Shown piece after piece: positions 9,325 through 20,794 of a stretch of DNA of 64,000 nt. Source of the DNA: Eonycteris spelaea (taxonomy: Eukaryota; Chordata; Mammalia; Chiroptera; Pteropodidae); assembly GCA_003508835.1 (NCBI GenBank), contig PUFA01000070.1, positions 186,001-250,000 on the forward strand, in the 5' to 3' direction. Numbering within the stretch: position 1 is the first letter of the stretch; the number at the start of each line of letters is the position of its first letter. Position numbers and translations under genes: made by a program. The notes below the pieces were generated by a model. It did no database searches, was not told where the DNA came from, and worked only from the letters and a program-made list of their open reading frames with translations.

Positions 9325-11700
9325 GCCATGGATATATCTATGTTTACAAGCAAGCAGAAGTGAGATCCGGGCAGAAAACAGTTTTTAAAAAATTTGACAG
9401 GGAACTAAGAAACCAGATGGAGGGCATCAAATGTTCAAAGCTTCCCAAGAGAGGTCAATGGAGAGGAGCTCTAAATTTAAGCCCAGATTAGATAAAATGA
9501 TGAACGTACTTCCTGAGAGCAGTCTCAGTGACTGACAGGGTGACTGAAAATGCTGAGGAGCAAATGAGGCCGTGGTTTGATGTACAAAGGAGGTCACATA
9601 GCACCTGAGGAAGGAGGGAAGGGTAGCTACCTAGACAAGTATAAAGGTGATATCGCCTTGGCATATTTACCTCTAGACCTCAGTTTGCCAACACAGAGGT
9701 CTATGCCCATAACAGTTTATGTTTAACAAACAAAATGTTGATTAATTAATTGGTACTGAGTAATAAACTACCAAGCAAACCAGATGTTTTTGGTTTGCTA
9801 ACGAGAGCATTATCGTTTTTAGGCAAAGCCTGATTGTGATAAAACGTTGCCAGGAAGCACAGCTCAGAGCAAGAGGAACCATCCAGATATGACTATCATC
9901 GTTCTGCGATGCGTCTTGCATCCATCTCCACCATGGATATATTTGCCATATATATAGTTCAGATGCTCGTGCTAATGGCCTGTGGTACCTTCTCCCTTGG
10001 GCAGCATCGGAGTTCCACTGACAAATTTTATTTTTCTGGATTTTTCTTTTAGAGAAACCATTCCATTCCTTTTGGTTCAGTGCTTCCCACGCATGATCAT
10101 TCTCATACTATCTTTATAATATTTGCCATATCCATACACCACCAGTATGTATTAACTTCTGAAAATTAACTTACTTCAAAATAATAGTTTTTAAGAGAAA
10201 ATGTTATGTTATCATAAATGGAAAGCCAGTATCCCTTTCCACAAATAGAAGGTGACCATAAAGCTAGAGACACAGCTTTAGAATTTTTTTTGATTATCGT
10301 TGTCTCCCAAATCATCTTAAGTACTAGCAATGACATGCTTAGCACCCCCTGGGAAGCACTCTTCTCACACAGAGCAGTGCAGTTACTAGATGTCGCTTTC
10401 TCAGCAACATTCCTAATTGCTGGAATGTCCACGCCATCGTCTGGGCAGGGGCAGATTTGCTGTGAAACTAAAAAGGACCCATTACTTTTACCTGTCCCTT
10501 CCGAGGCCTTGCATGCTTGTACCTAATTTGTTTTCTTTTTATAAAGAGAATCCTACCACTGCAATCTTGCTATACGGTTTAGGCCCCAACTGTATGTATC
10601 CTTTCCTACTTCCAGAGCGTCCTAGAGATGACCGAGTTCAGCACGAAAGTTTTCTTTACCCTCACTTTCTACTGAAGGAATAAGCTGTCTTCCGGTTTGG
10701 TGATGTCCTGCAGTTTATCCCAATAGGTAGTTCATCACCTTTGTAGGTAGAGAGATTTGAGGAACTCGTGGGTAGGCAAGTGTGAAGGGAAGGACTGTGT
10801 CTAGACTAGAAAAACTTGGATGTGTTTATGAAGAAGAGTAGATGGAGGGAGACTAGGGATGTCTAAAAGAGGAGGAAAATGATGGAGAGGGGATTTCAGC
10901 ACAGCGTTAAGGGTTTGGCCTTCAAAAGGAAAAAGGCCCTTCCTCCAGGCTGACAGAAAGGAGGCAAGAAGAGATGTATTTTAGGTAGATCAACAAATGC
11001 AGGAGGCTCTGATTGTGTGGGCTCTATTTTCTCTCTGGATTGTGAAAAAAAAAAAAAACAACATTGTATGCCAAGAGTGAGGGACATGGGAGTTGTGTGA
11101 GAGATTTGAGGAGAAGTCTGTGTTTGAAATTTTCAATATGGAGCCTACCAGAGGGAACTCACCAGAGGCAAGAGAAATTACTGTGGAGCAGCTTTGGATA
11201 AATAAAGCATGTAGGGGTTTCAGGCAGTGTCATGACAGGCTTCTGACTCTGAAGCCCTCACAGTTTCACAGTCTGATTCTGCAAAGGCTAGAGTCAGCTG
11301 AGGAAGGAGAAAAAGGGGCCGAAGAGGCAGAGGAAATGGAGTTGCTGATAAACATGTCACTGAAATTATTAGCCAGAGAGCAGGTCATTTATAGATTGAA
11401 ATTTGGGGACTACAGGTTTCTATGAGGTCACATTTAGCGGGAAGAACACTAAGTAGGGGAAGAAGAGGAGACAATGGTCTGAGCAGGATTTCTGAAGGAG
11501 AGCCTGAGAAGGCACGAATATGAGTGATGATGAAGCCCACAGTTGCCAACAAAGAGAGACCTAGAAGGGTAATGTGAATGGCACAAAAGAGATTGAGGCT
11601 AGACATCATTGAGGAATGTGGAAGGATTGCAGACAGAGATCTCTATACCAGAGAACCCCAAATATAAGGGTGAATGACTGGCTTTCTAGAGATGGGAGCT
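9325..11700. other. Stretch of uncertain content
   Basis: Purine-rich after 10700 on the + strand. Old LINE or LTR remnants are possible but I cannot name any. The longest frames (102 codons at 10218-10526, 110 codons at 11093-11425) have no domain or supported splice sites. Confidence 0.4.
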
Positions 11701-11704
11701 ATAG

Positions 11705-12163
11705 GGTTGGAGAGAGGTAGAATAATATGTCCATGTCCTTATCCCCAGAACCTATGAATATGTTACCTTACATAGCAAAAGGGATTTTGTAGCTATGATT
11801 AAGTTAAGGGTTCTGAGGTGGGGAGATTATCCTGAATTATCCAGGTAGGCAAAAGAGTCAGTGAAAGAGATGTGGTAATAGAAGTAGAGGTCTGAGTAAT
11901 GTGATTGCCAGCTTTGAAGATGGAGAAAGGAGTCACAAACCAAGAAATACCATTGGCCAATAGAAGGTGGAAAAAGGCAAGGTAACAGATTATCCCCTAG
12001 AGCCTCCAGAAGGAACAGACCCACCAACACCTTGATTCCAGCCCAGTGAAACCCATTTTGGACTTCTGAGCTCCAGAACTGTATGGTAATAAGTTTGTGA
12101 TGTTTAATGCCACTTAGTTTGTAGTAATTTGTGACAGCAGCAATAGGACATTAATAGAGATGA
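11705..12163 (+). mobile_element. ERVL-MaLR LTR (MLT1 type)
   Basis: 'atgtccatgtccttatcccc', 'gaatatgttaccttacatagcaaaagggatttt', 'gagattatcctgaattatccagg', 'ccagctttgaagatggag', 'agcctccagaaggaac', 'ctccagaactgta' and a 'caataggacattaata' end follow MLT1 LTR order. It is a solo LTR; no internal region is attached. Confidence 0.8.
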
Positions 12164-12164
12164 G

Positions 12165-13216
12165 AAGCTGACTGATATGAATTTCTTCAAAGGAAGGGAT
12201 TTCGAAAGAATGTGAAAGAACGGTACTCTGTGGGAAGAAGCCTAGAGCCAGAAGGAACCACACGAGGCCATCCGATAGAGCATGTGTGCAAGGATGGGTT
12301 GCCTCCACTTGAGAGAGCTGCAAAGGACACAGTCCTCCAGGGCAATCCAAGTTCAGTTAAATCCGTGGAGAGGAGGTAGTGAGTGAAAAGGTTGAGAGTG
12401 TAGGGGTCTATTACTTTCTGGCAAAAGAACAAGACTTTCAAAGAGTACAATGTAAATAGAAGTCTAGTTGCTGGGAGAATAACAAAATGAATAGAAATAA
12501 TGCTTAACAGAATCCGTGACCTCCAGGGGTAGCACGTCATGTGCACACCATGGGTCATTCCTGAGAATCACAGGAAAAAGGGAGGCAGGGCCTTGAGAAG
12601 GGGGTAGCAAGGCCAGAGAGGGAAGGAACTTTGTTCAGTAACTTTAATCAAATGCCTTTTGGCTCTCCCTTCAATTTAGCTGGCTAGTTTTGATGCGTAT
12701 TGCCTGCCTCTGCTGGTCTTAGTCAAATTCCAAAATAAAGCTTTTGCTTTTTCAAGGTCCGATACTAACTTTATGCAGGACTAACTATATGCAATACTAA
12801 TTAATAATTGTAATAAACAAGTAAAAATAAACTTGTTTCTTCACAAGCTATAATAAAAACTTGCTTCTGATTAGCCAGTGTCTTGCCCATATTAGGGTCA
12901 TAAGTGCTCATTGGATTTAATTGAATTAAGAAAAGTCAGAAAGTGCTGGAAAGCTTGGATTTAGCTCCATATGAAAGCTAAATCAGAGAAGCATGAGGGA
13001 GCTGTTTGGAAGGGATTTTCCATGCAAATGTCTGGTGTATGACTGGAAGACCTCAAACCCTTTAGCCCTTCGTGTTGAGCTCCATCACGGGGCTCAGTCA
13101 TGTGTGGGTCAAGGCCTTCCCTTTGTAGCTCTGTCAGAGACCTAGAATAAAAGTATGTTTAGTTCCTTTCCACGAGGCCTAGTCCCCACCCTCCCACCCC
13201 CAATCCTGGCCTTTAG
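12165..13216. other. No recognised feature
   Basis: A 123-codon and a 78-codon antisense frame overlap at 12114-12558 without a domain. 12760-12870 is AT-rich simple-like sequence. No repeat recognised. Confidence 0.4.
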
Positions 13217-13395
13217 ATGTTACCAAGTCCATGGCAAAGGGAAGCAGGAAGGGCAACCCAAAAGAAATAACAAAGGAAAGAGAGCATTTCTCTTGGGGAA
13301 CTGCAGCAGAGCTGGACTTCGCCACCTACTCTTCAATCTTCACCCGGCGGACAATGTCTCCCAAGCAAATGGTGGCGCCCACACCAGCTCCAAGG
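13217..13395 (+). other. Exon-like segment with open frame (unconfirmed)
   Basis: A pyrimidine-rich tract ending in CTTTAG (13211-13216) precedes the segment. It ends in AAGG followed by GTAAGA, a good splice-donor match. One frame is open throughout and contains ATG at 13231; it would give 55 codons to 13395, rich in Lys/Arg/Ser/Pro, beginning MAKGSRKGNPKEITKER. An overlapping frame beginning at ATG 13155 runs for 166 codons without interruption and covers the same DNA. I recognise no protein family. It could be a coding exon, a lncRNA exon, a decayed retrocopy or chance. No partner exon can be phased to it. Confidence 0.25.
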
Positions 13396-14255
13396 GTAAG
13401 AAAAGGATCCACGAATGGCAGCAACAAAGAGAAATGGACATCCAAGAGACCAGCCACTGGCAAGGCAGAGGTTTCAGCCTCTTTGTTAATCATGTTAAAA
13501 GTTCCACTCTACACCATGGCCCAATTATGTTCTTGACGTTCACCCACGACAAACGCTCCCCTTCCTGGAGTGGAGTAAGAGCATGGGGAGCATTGTGTTT
13601 CTCCTTCAAACCAGCAAATAAGTGTTCCCTTTCAAACTCTAAGCTCTTAAACTAAAAGTTATCCATATATATTTATTTGTGTGTATACGCATCCATTTGT
13701 TCCTTCCCACACACAAAGCTAATTACTTCTTTAATTAAGCACTCTTCACTCTTATTAGAGCTGTTAGCATATTCAACAACATTTGCTGCTCTTGGCTTCC
13801 CAGTGGACCAAGGCATGCATTTCTTAGCAATCAGCTGGTGTTGTTTATTTATACAGTGTGCATCAGGTGAAAGAAAGCTAATTTACTACCTTTCAAATAC
13901 CTATTTCTTCCCGTTTAAGTGGGTGCACCTGGATTGGAACCCAGGGTGTGGCTGTGCTCAATTATTGCTGAAGACTCAACTCGGCTAGCTGACAGTCTCC
14001 AAAGCCAGACACAAGATAAGCTGTTAGTGAAATCACTTGTCTGAGAATCCTGAGGAGTTGTGTAGGGAGATGCGGATGAGGATCCTGCTGATTGTAGGGA
14101 CTGTAGGAATAGGAGTGAGACACAAAGAATTACTGCAGCATGCCTAGTCGCCATGATGCTCAGTTTAGAATAGTTATCCTTGGTGCAAGAAAAGCACAGG
14201 ATTATTCTACATTATCTGACCGCTTCTCCTTTCACAAATGCTGAGCTAGGTCTTC
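13396..14255. other. No recognised feature
   Basis: Frames of 103 codons (13677-13988, plus) and 79 codons (13915-14154, minus) partly overlap and show no domain. No repeat recognised. Confidence 0.4.
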
Positions 14256-14257
14256 TC

Positions 14258-14466
14258 AGGGCCAGCTTTATCTTTCTGGAGACTGGAATCTCCAATAGGG
14301 CTGACTTCATAAGGCAACCTGCATAATAACACAGGACCCTGCACTTAGAAGGGCCCTGCTTGGTTTACTGTTTTATTGCTGCTGTCTTGAGATTCTTAAT
14401 AATTTTAAATAAAAGGCTCAGCATTTTCATTTTTCACAGGACTCTGCAAATTATGGAGCCTGGTCT
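14258..14466. mobile_element. Probable non-autonomous DNA transposon (MER-type)
   Basis: The left end 'cagggccagctttat' and the right end 'ataatt...ggagcctg', reversed, form imperfect terminal inverted repeats. The interior is about 200 bp with 'cacaggaccctgcacttagaagggccctgc'. hAT-like by its ends; family not identified. Confidence 0.45.
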
Positions 14467-14489
14467 CCAATGCAGTTTCTTTAGTGGAG

Positions 14490-14695
14490 AGCCCTCTAAT
14501 TTCAGAGTTTACTTTTTAAATAGCTCATAACCCTCTTTTGCATGCGTTTATTTATGTGTCTATATCTTGTTTTCAGACTGTAGTTTCCCTGAGGGCATGG
14601 CTTTCTTATCTCTTTCTCCAGGGCCTAGAAGAGTGTTTGACAAATCGTAAGTGGTCAGACAATGTTTGTTGAATAATTGAATGCTTGAAAGAGGC
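14490..14695 (+). mobile_element. L2 LINE 3' end
   Basis: 'agactgtagtttccctgagggcatgg', 'tctccagggcctagaagagtgtttgacaaatcgtaag' and 'ttgttgaataattgaatg' match the L2 3' terminus on the + strand. Confidence 0.75.
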
Positions 14696-14699
14696 CTGA

Positions 14700-15690
14700 A
14701 AGATATTCCCATAGCCAAGGTAACAAGCAGACCATTGGGATAGTGCCACATTTGGTATCAAGTTCACCATAAAAGGGGTCATTAATTCTGGACACTCCCT
14801 CTCTACCTCCTCCTCAACCACTTCTCTCTGTCTGAGCTGTAAGCTGCTTTAATGCTTGAATGCTCACACTGATTCTCTGTTCACCTGATTCCCTGAGCTG
14901 GGCAGGGAACAGCGTACTGGCCCAGACAGCCATGTGAATGGACCAAACTGAGCCACTGTTGTCAGGGTTCAGAGAGACAGAGCTTTGACCTACAGTTTAG
15001 GCACACCTTCACCCTGGCCAACGGAGCTGCAGGGTCTTTGAGAAGTGTGAGAACAAACATCAGGACTTCTAAGAGGGTTATATAAAGAGGTGCCATTCTG
15101 CCCACTCCTGGCAGTTGACCCGTGAATCTGGTATATGTAAGACCAGCTGCACCATGAGTGCTATGTCTGTGCTGTGGGTCATGGTGAGGTACTTTCCTTG
15201 GAACATTTAAGGTGCCCGTTGAACTATTTAAATTGCATTTTAAATACATTGGAGAACTGTTTCAAGAAAACACATACATATGGGGATTGTAAACAGGATT
15301 CAAGTCTGGAGACTATCTGAAACCTCATGTTGAATAATGTTCTAAGACAGAAAAGTATGTGGTAATCAATAAGTAATGACCACATGGGTCCTTTTGCCTG
15401 TATCTATGGAGAGCCTTGCACAGTATTGAATACAGAGGAAAATGCATTTGTTGATTGAAAAACTCGATCAATGAGGATTTTTCATTGAAGGAGTAGTTTA
15501 AAACATGCCACCTCCAAAAATGCCCTTTGGAATATTGATTATTCTGAGCTGAAGGCACCTGAGAAACAGCGAATGCAGGAAGGGCTCTCGGACCTCCCCT
15601 TTCTATCTCCATGAGAAAGGCGGTTTCCCTGCACCAGGAGAGCAGGACATTCTTGTCACCAGTCACTGAGGGTTGACGCCTAAAAGGACC
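14700..15690. other. No recognised feature
   Basis: A 134-codon antisense frame (15325-15729) and a 95-codon antisense frame (14962-15249) are present but show no domain or splice context. The right end runs into the LTR at about 15700. Confidence 0.4.
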
Positions 15691-15699
15691 TGGACAAAC

Positions 15700-16028
15700 A
15701 AACCCACCAAAACAACCCTGATCTTCCATTAGTTTTCCCCACGTATTTCCTACTCACCGACTCACGATTCGCTGCCTCCCAGCCCTCCAAGTCCGTTTGT
15801 CTTGTCACACTCCCCAAATTGATAGTTCTTTGTGTAAAGTGGTGTATATAAGCTTTTTGACCTAATGGCCTCTTCGGGTCTTTATTTTCCTTCTGAAGAC
15901 TCCCGTATACACGTAAAAAATATTCATAGAATTTGTATGCTTTTCTCCTGTTAATCTGTTTATGTCAGTCAATTCTTAAGCCCCATTATAAAACCTAAGA
16001 GGACAGAAGGACGTTTTTTCTCCCCCAC
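15700..16028 (+). mobile_element. ERV1-type LTR, 3' portion
   Basis: 'aagtggtgtatataagcttttt' gives a TATA box at about 15843. It is followed by 'ggcctcttcgggtctt', 'ttctgaagactcccgtatac', 'gtatgcttttctcctgttaatctgt' and 'cctaagaggacagaagga'. This R/U5 order is typical of gammaretrovirus-like LTRs. The poly-A signal region is degenerate. No internal viral genes are attached; a solo LTR or fragment. Confidence 0.75.
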
Positions 16029-16029
16029 A

Positions 16030-16612
16030 GAATCAATGTTCTAAGTCTGTTCCTGGAACTAACTAGGTAATTTTGAACAAGTTCTTCAGCGTGAGCTTCA
16101 ACAGTTTCCTTAGCTGTAGATAGACTTGAAATATATTTTAGTCTAATAATTTGTAATCGTGTCAATTGTAAAATGAAGACTGTGTTAAACAATACCCCCT
16201 GGTAACTCCAAGCTGGTTGTATGTGCCTAAACCTACGGTTTCTTTAAGCTCTGGGGGGCAGCCGGAGGCTGTCTTAATTACTCATGCAGCAAACAATGTA
16301 GTATATTGTTAGTAAAATTGCCAGAATACATTTCTTTTGAATCTGTATTGTGGCAAATCTGGACTGTGAATGGTCGTGAGAAATGGAGATTTCAAAATTA
16401 CCTTGAAGTGAGCACTGTGACTTAGGACCCAGACTCACAGCCTTGTTACTTTAATGTTTTGTAAATCTAAGAGACATATGCCTTCTCCAGAGATGTGTGA
16501 TTCTTCATGGTAAAAACTGAAAACAGAAACATTTGCCTTGGGCTGCGGCTTTTATGGTGGGGGCCAAGCCAAAATAAAATTGCTTGCTACATTTTTCTCT
16601 TCCTCTTCCCAG
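16030..16612. other. No recognised feature, possible MIR patch
   Basis: A MIR-like phrase ('aagttcttcagcgtgagcttcaacagtttcctta') occurs near 16080 but is too diverged to call. The rest up to the exon-like segment holds nothing specific. Confidence 0.35.
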
Positions 16613-16744
16613 CGGCTCTCCCCTACCTGGCACCTCCGGCACTCCTGCACCTCATACCCAAACGAAATGTTCCTGTAACTTCAAGAGCAGCTGCCCAAGG
16701 AGGCTCTCGGGAAGATGAGCCACAGAATCAAATAACCACAGAGG
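16613..16744 (+). other. Exon-like segment, 132 nt, symmetric phase 1-1 (unconfirmed)
   Basis: A near-ideal acceptor (continuous pyrimidine tract 16592-16610, then CAG) is followed by 132 nt ending in AGG and a moderate donor, GTAATT. The 132 nt are open in the frame that begins at ATG 16507 and runs to 16944. In that frame the segment starts and ends at codon phase 1, so it could be skipped or duplicated without a frameshift, a pattern common in extracellular proteins. The peptide is Pro/Leu-rich at first (ALPYLAPPALLHLIP), then polar (SREDEPQNQITTE). I recognise no family. The donor lacks G at +5. Chance or a lncRNA exon are the alternatives. Confidence 0.3.
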
Positions 16745-17160
16745 GTAATTGGATATTTGGGGGAACCGTGATATGGTGGATTTGTCATTATTTTGTTTTA
16801 TGTTGTTTTATTTTGAACAATAAAGGAATCGGGAAACCACAGGGATCTTTTTTTGGAGTTAGCCTGGCACTCCTGCATCAGAGGAATTGTCTAGTTCAAT
16901 TTGTGAAAAGCGTCAAACGTCAGGAAATCCTATTGACCACATAGGCCCTCATGTGCAGAGTTGACAATTGTCCATGTGGGCGATTTCAAGAACCCTGGGG
17001 ATCCCTCCCCATCCATATGATTTCCCCTTTTAACCTGTCTTCACCTCCAATAACTTCATTAGAATTCATTCTTTGGAGTTACAGTTTTTGTCCCCTAATA
17101 AAAATGAAATGCTCATGGGAGAGATGAGACATTGGATGTTGTCAGCCATGAACTATGAGC
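16745..17160. other. No recognised feature
   Basis: Flank of the exon-like segment. I see no repeat and no second splice pair. Confidence 0.4.
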
Positions 17161-17164
17161 TGTC

Positions 17165-17770
17165 ATTTTTTTAAAAAAGGTTTATTTTATTGCAAAAGCA
17201 ATATGCTTTTATTGTAAAAACCTAAATAATGCAGATCATGCTAAGCTCCCTTGATCAGGACCACCGTGGTTGCAAATTCACATTGACTTTGCACACCATG
17301 AATTATGTAGTGATGACCTGGAGACCTGCCTGTGACCTGGAGACCCTGCCTGTGACCACCTGCTCCTTCATCCCAAACCCTATCCTCCTACCAGAGGGAA
17401 ACATTCCTCTCAGTTTGGTGTAAATCCTCCTAGACTTTTTTCTGTGTGTTTGCATACAAACATATGTACCCATAGGACACAAGGCACTATTTTGTGTTGT
17501 GTCCTCTTGATATAAATGGCATCATAATGAATATATCTTCTGAGATGTACTTGTTTAAACTTAACAGTATTACTCGAGATGTCCCATATCAGATTATATT
17601 TTTTGTATAAAAAAAAAATCAAACAGCACAGAAAACATCAAAGTAGCCATCCTCCTTTTTAATACTCCTTTCTCTCGGTCCCACATCTCAGAGGGAATCA
17701 CTTTTAACAACTTCTGCTTTAAATGCTTCTGATAGCTACTTTTATATCTATAAATAATATTTCTTGATTT
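17165..17770 (-). mobile_element. Old L1M-type LINE-1 3' region
   Basis: Antisense L1M 3' UTR features: 'gcaaaagcaatatgctttta', 'tcctagacttttttctgtgtg', 'aatggcatcataatgaatat' and a poly-A-like run at 17612-17619. An insertion or diverged block (17260-17400) with a near-duplicated phrase, 'acctggagacc(c)tgcctgtgacc', sits inside. Confidence 0.6.
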
Positions 17771-17775
17771 GTCAG

Positions 17776-18260
17776 CTTGACACATTGCCTGCTCACTTCC
17801 TGTCCTGAGGTTGAGGATTTAACTTCTTTTCATGCTCCTCATGTACCTGCTCTTCCTCCTGACTCAACTATAGCAGTTTCGGTTCCTCCACTGGTCACAT
17901 CTAAACTTCAAACAGCCAACTCGGCCTCTACTCCTTGCCTATCAACAGAGACTGCGCCTCTCAATCCTTTTATTAAAAAGACCGTGATAAGGTAATTTAA
18001 CGTGTCCCCTCTTCCATAGTAGACCTCAATTTTTTCTTGCCAAGACTGATAGCATTACATTTGATTGTGCACCACAGTCAATTTGCCATGATTGACCTGT
18101 AGGTTGGTTTTAGAAGCTGAAAAACAATGAAGAGTATTTGCATCTTAATGCTCAGGCAAGCAGTGCCCCTGTAGAGTTCAGAAGAGCTGCCTCTGTACCT
18201 CTGCACTGCAGATCTGTGGTCAGAACTATGCCTCTCAAAGGAGACAATCCAGAACTCCAA
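17776..18260 (+). other. Uncharacterised open segments
   Basis: Two open runs lie on the + strand: 17777-17995 (Thr/Ser/Pro-rich, 72 codons, no ATG) and 18138-18380 (80 codons, no ATG). The first is preceded by TCAG and followed by GTAATT. I recognise neither; a decayed retroelement frame or chance are equally possible. Confidence 0.2.
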
Positions 18261-18775
18261 GTGGCAATGACTTCTCCCCCTTCTCCTCTCCCTCCTCCTC
18301 TCCTTCCTCCTTTAGACTCACCTTTTACACCACACTTTCCTTTCCTACTGTCTGCCTTTTATTCACACCTCATATTTTAGGCCCTCTCCTGACTCCCACT
18401 CTGCTTTTTCTTTGCTTCACCCAGGTGGGAGCCTCTTGTAGAGTGAAGCTGGCTGTTCTTAGTTTGGGCTCCCTCTGCTCTGTGTCAAACTCCTCATTCC
18501 ATTCTCTGTTTTCTCGAAATAGACTCACCTATTCTCTTCGTCGTTGCGGGTTTATCCACTTTTTTTTTGTTTGTTTTTAATTCCCTTGCTGCCATTTTAG
18601 CAGTGTCTTAGGGAGAAAGAAGACGAACGCTTGTGCTCAATCCACCACCTTGAACCCAGATGTGAACATCTTACGGTAAACTGGTTGCTCCCCTTTTCCA
18701 CAAAGGGAGTAATCTGAGAGAGAAATTTTTAATGGAGAAGACAGAAAATCATCACTAAGTGCAAATGACATTCTC
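18261..18775. other. Pyrimidine-rich stretch, no recognised feature
   Basis: 18270-18320 is a CT-rich run (TCTCC/TCCTC repeats). The remainder may be diverged L2 but is not callable. Confidence 0.35.
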
Positions 18776-18779
18776 TAAA

Positions 18780-19250
18780 TTCTCTTCATTTTTCTATAGC
18801 ATTCGACTCTATCCATCACTCCTCCTTCTGAGACTCTCTCCTCCCCTAACATTTGTGATCCCGCCCTCCTTCCTCTTCTCACCTAACTCTTTCGCCAGCT
18901 CTTTTTTTCTAGCTTGTCTCTTAGAGTCATCCTCCTTCTCCCCTTTTCCTCTATTGTTCTAATACCATAGGCCAATGACTCTCCAAATCTTTATCTCCGG
19001 TGCCAATGTCTTTTCTGAACTCCAGGCCTTCATTTCAGGCTGCCAAGAGGACCTCTCCACCTGGATGTTCCACAGGCATTCCCGACGCTTCGTGCTGAAA
19101 ACTGAATTCGGCATCTTTCTATCACATCTTCTCTACACATCATGTACCTTACCTTGGTGAACAGCGCCACTATCCAATTAGCCTCTGAAGCTAGAATCTT
19201 TGCTCTCTGCAGCAGACACTAGCTTATTTCCCATTTTCCAGAGCACTGTT
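18780..19250 (+). mobile_element. L2 LINE fragment
   Basis: 'ctccaggccttcatttcaggctgcc', 'ctctccacctggatgttccacaggcattcccgac', 'gtgctgaaaactgaattcggcatctttc' and 'gaacagcgccactatccaattagcc' follow the L2 ORF2 C-terminal region on the + strand. Stop codons and gaps break the frame. Confidence 0.7.
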
Positions 19251-19520
19251 AAACTATGCTTCCAAGGCTCCAAGGCTGTTAGGTATGGCTGAAGGAACAT
19301 GAGAGGACGTGACGTATGTCACTTTCAGGCCTAGTTCACGCAAGTAGTCTTCTTGAGATCCTCCACTCTCTCCTTCTATGCCTCTTGGCTGGCTAGAAGA
19401 TTTCAGGGCTAGTTTTCCCCCTGAGCATGCTGGAAAGGGCAATATACCATTCTCTTGACTCAAGAGGGGAAGTCACAGCTTCTGAAGGGATTGTTACCAG
19501 GCTAGATGTTTCTGTGGAGG

Positions 19521-19547
19521 TTTTTTTTTTTTTTTTTTTTTTTTTTT
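19521..19547. repeat. Poly-T run, 27 bases
   Basis: Uninterrupted T27 at a point where related LTRs carry only a short T-run, so it looks like a local expansion rather than the tail of a retroposon. Length in the assembly may be inexact. Confidence 0.9.
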
Positions 19548-19803
19548 AGATTTGATTAATATTTACAATCAGTAGACATTAATTAAAGCAGATGTTCCTC
19601 CATAATGTGGGCGGGCCTCATTCGATCAGTTGGAAGCCTTATTAACAGAGACTGACATTTATGAAGAAGAAATTCTGCCGTAAAACTGTAATACAGAAAC
19701 TCTGCCTGAGTTTTCAGCCTATTGTAGGTGTGCTCTACAGATTTTAGACTAGCCGGCCCATATTACTTAAAATAAATCTCTCTTACTCCCGCTATCTCTC
19801 TAT

Positions 19804-19868
19804 CATCTGTCTGCCTGTCTGTCTGTACATCTGTCTGTTCATCCATCCATCCTTCCATCCATCCATCC
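19804..19868. repeat. CTGT/CATC compound microsatellite
   Basis: Imperfect (CTGT)n followed by (CATC)n in the 3' part of the LTR. Confidence 0.9.
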
Positions 19869-19909
19869 TATTTGTTGTATTTCTCTGGAGAACACTGACT
19901 AGTATACTT

Positions 19910-20790
19910 AAGAGCCAATTCTTTCCCATATGATACTTTTAACATTTCCATCACTGTGTCAGTCTGGGACTGGATTTAAGCTGTGTCTGTACACACACCA
20001 GATGCTGCTCAAAGAGAGAGATAAGCCACAAAGCCTTTTTAAGGATTGAAACACCCCTCCCCACCCCATACCCTGAGGACAGGACTCCAAAAATTGTGCA
20101 TCCAGAAGGTTGTAATATTCTCTCAAAATCATTCTATTTCTTAATTCCTCTTCCATCTCACATAAATGGAAGACCCCAGAAGAAAGAGGCTGGGGAACGG
20201 CAGAGATCCTAATATAGACTGCAGAAAGCCACTTTTAACTTGACTAGGGCCTAGTCAAGTGACAGGTAAGATATAGTAGCCATTCCTGAGGAGTCAAATA
20301 CGTTTTTGTCTGGGTTCTAAGATTTCCCACAAACTGGTCCCCAGGCAGTGGGACGACTTCCCCTAAATCCTGGTCTTGAAATTCCTAAAGCTGAGGCCCC
20401 AGAACATAGCAGTAGTGCATTGAATTACTTCCAGATATTTAGTTTCCTAAATTGTCACATTCTCTATTGGTCTGATTCTGGGTTAGTAGAGTGGCTGTAA
20501 TCAGGGGAGAGAGAGGTGTCTTTGAGATCAGAGATAGGACTTTTGTGGTCCGTACCTGCAGAGTTGGTGATTGAAGCCACTGCCGAGAATGAGCTAGCCC
20601 AGAGTGAAGGTGGGGGCGATGAAAGGAGGACTGACACAGAGCTGGGGCCATGCAGCGCAGGGGTTGTTGACCACTTATTAGATTTCCTGGAACCTAGCTC
20701 AGTGCCCATTGTGTAGTAGGTATTCCGTAAACATTTTTAAAATAGTGTACCATTGTACCATGAAAGAGTATGTATAGATTTCATCCATTC
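19910..20790. other. No recognised gene; L2-like end near 20690
   Basis: Contains the palindrome listed separately. Around 20690-20740 'ctagctcagtgcccattgtgtagtaggtattccgtaaacat' resembles an L2 3' end on the + strand. Other frames (65-81 codons) have no domain. Confidence 0.4.
20238..20260. repeat. Near-perfect palindrome
   Basis: Arms ACTTGACTAGG and CCTAGTCAAGT (11 bp, no mismatch) flank a single central G. No known binding site is evident. Confidence 0.85.
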
Positions 20791-20794
20791 ATGC

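Larger units (their letters stand above)
19485..19905 (+). mobile_element. MaLR-type LTR with poly-T expansion
   Basis: 'gatgtttctgtggagg', then the T-run, 'gattaatatttacaatcagtagac', 'cctccataatgtgggcgggcctcattcgatcag', 'gaaattctgccgtaaaactg', 'aaaataaatctctc' and 'tttctctggagaacactgactagtata' match an MLT1-like LTR on the + strand. Confidence 0.7.

Noticed and set aside
15325..15729. 134-codon antisense frame as a gene
   Set aside because: No domain, no flanking splice or promoter signal, and one end abuts an LTR.
15843..15852. TATA box as a host promoter
   Set aside because: It lies at the expected place in an ERV1-type LTR and no downstream gene is seen.
19521..19547. Poly-T as the tail of an antisense retroposon
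   Set aside because: The LTR sequence continues on both sides in the expected order, with no retroposon body or duplication.
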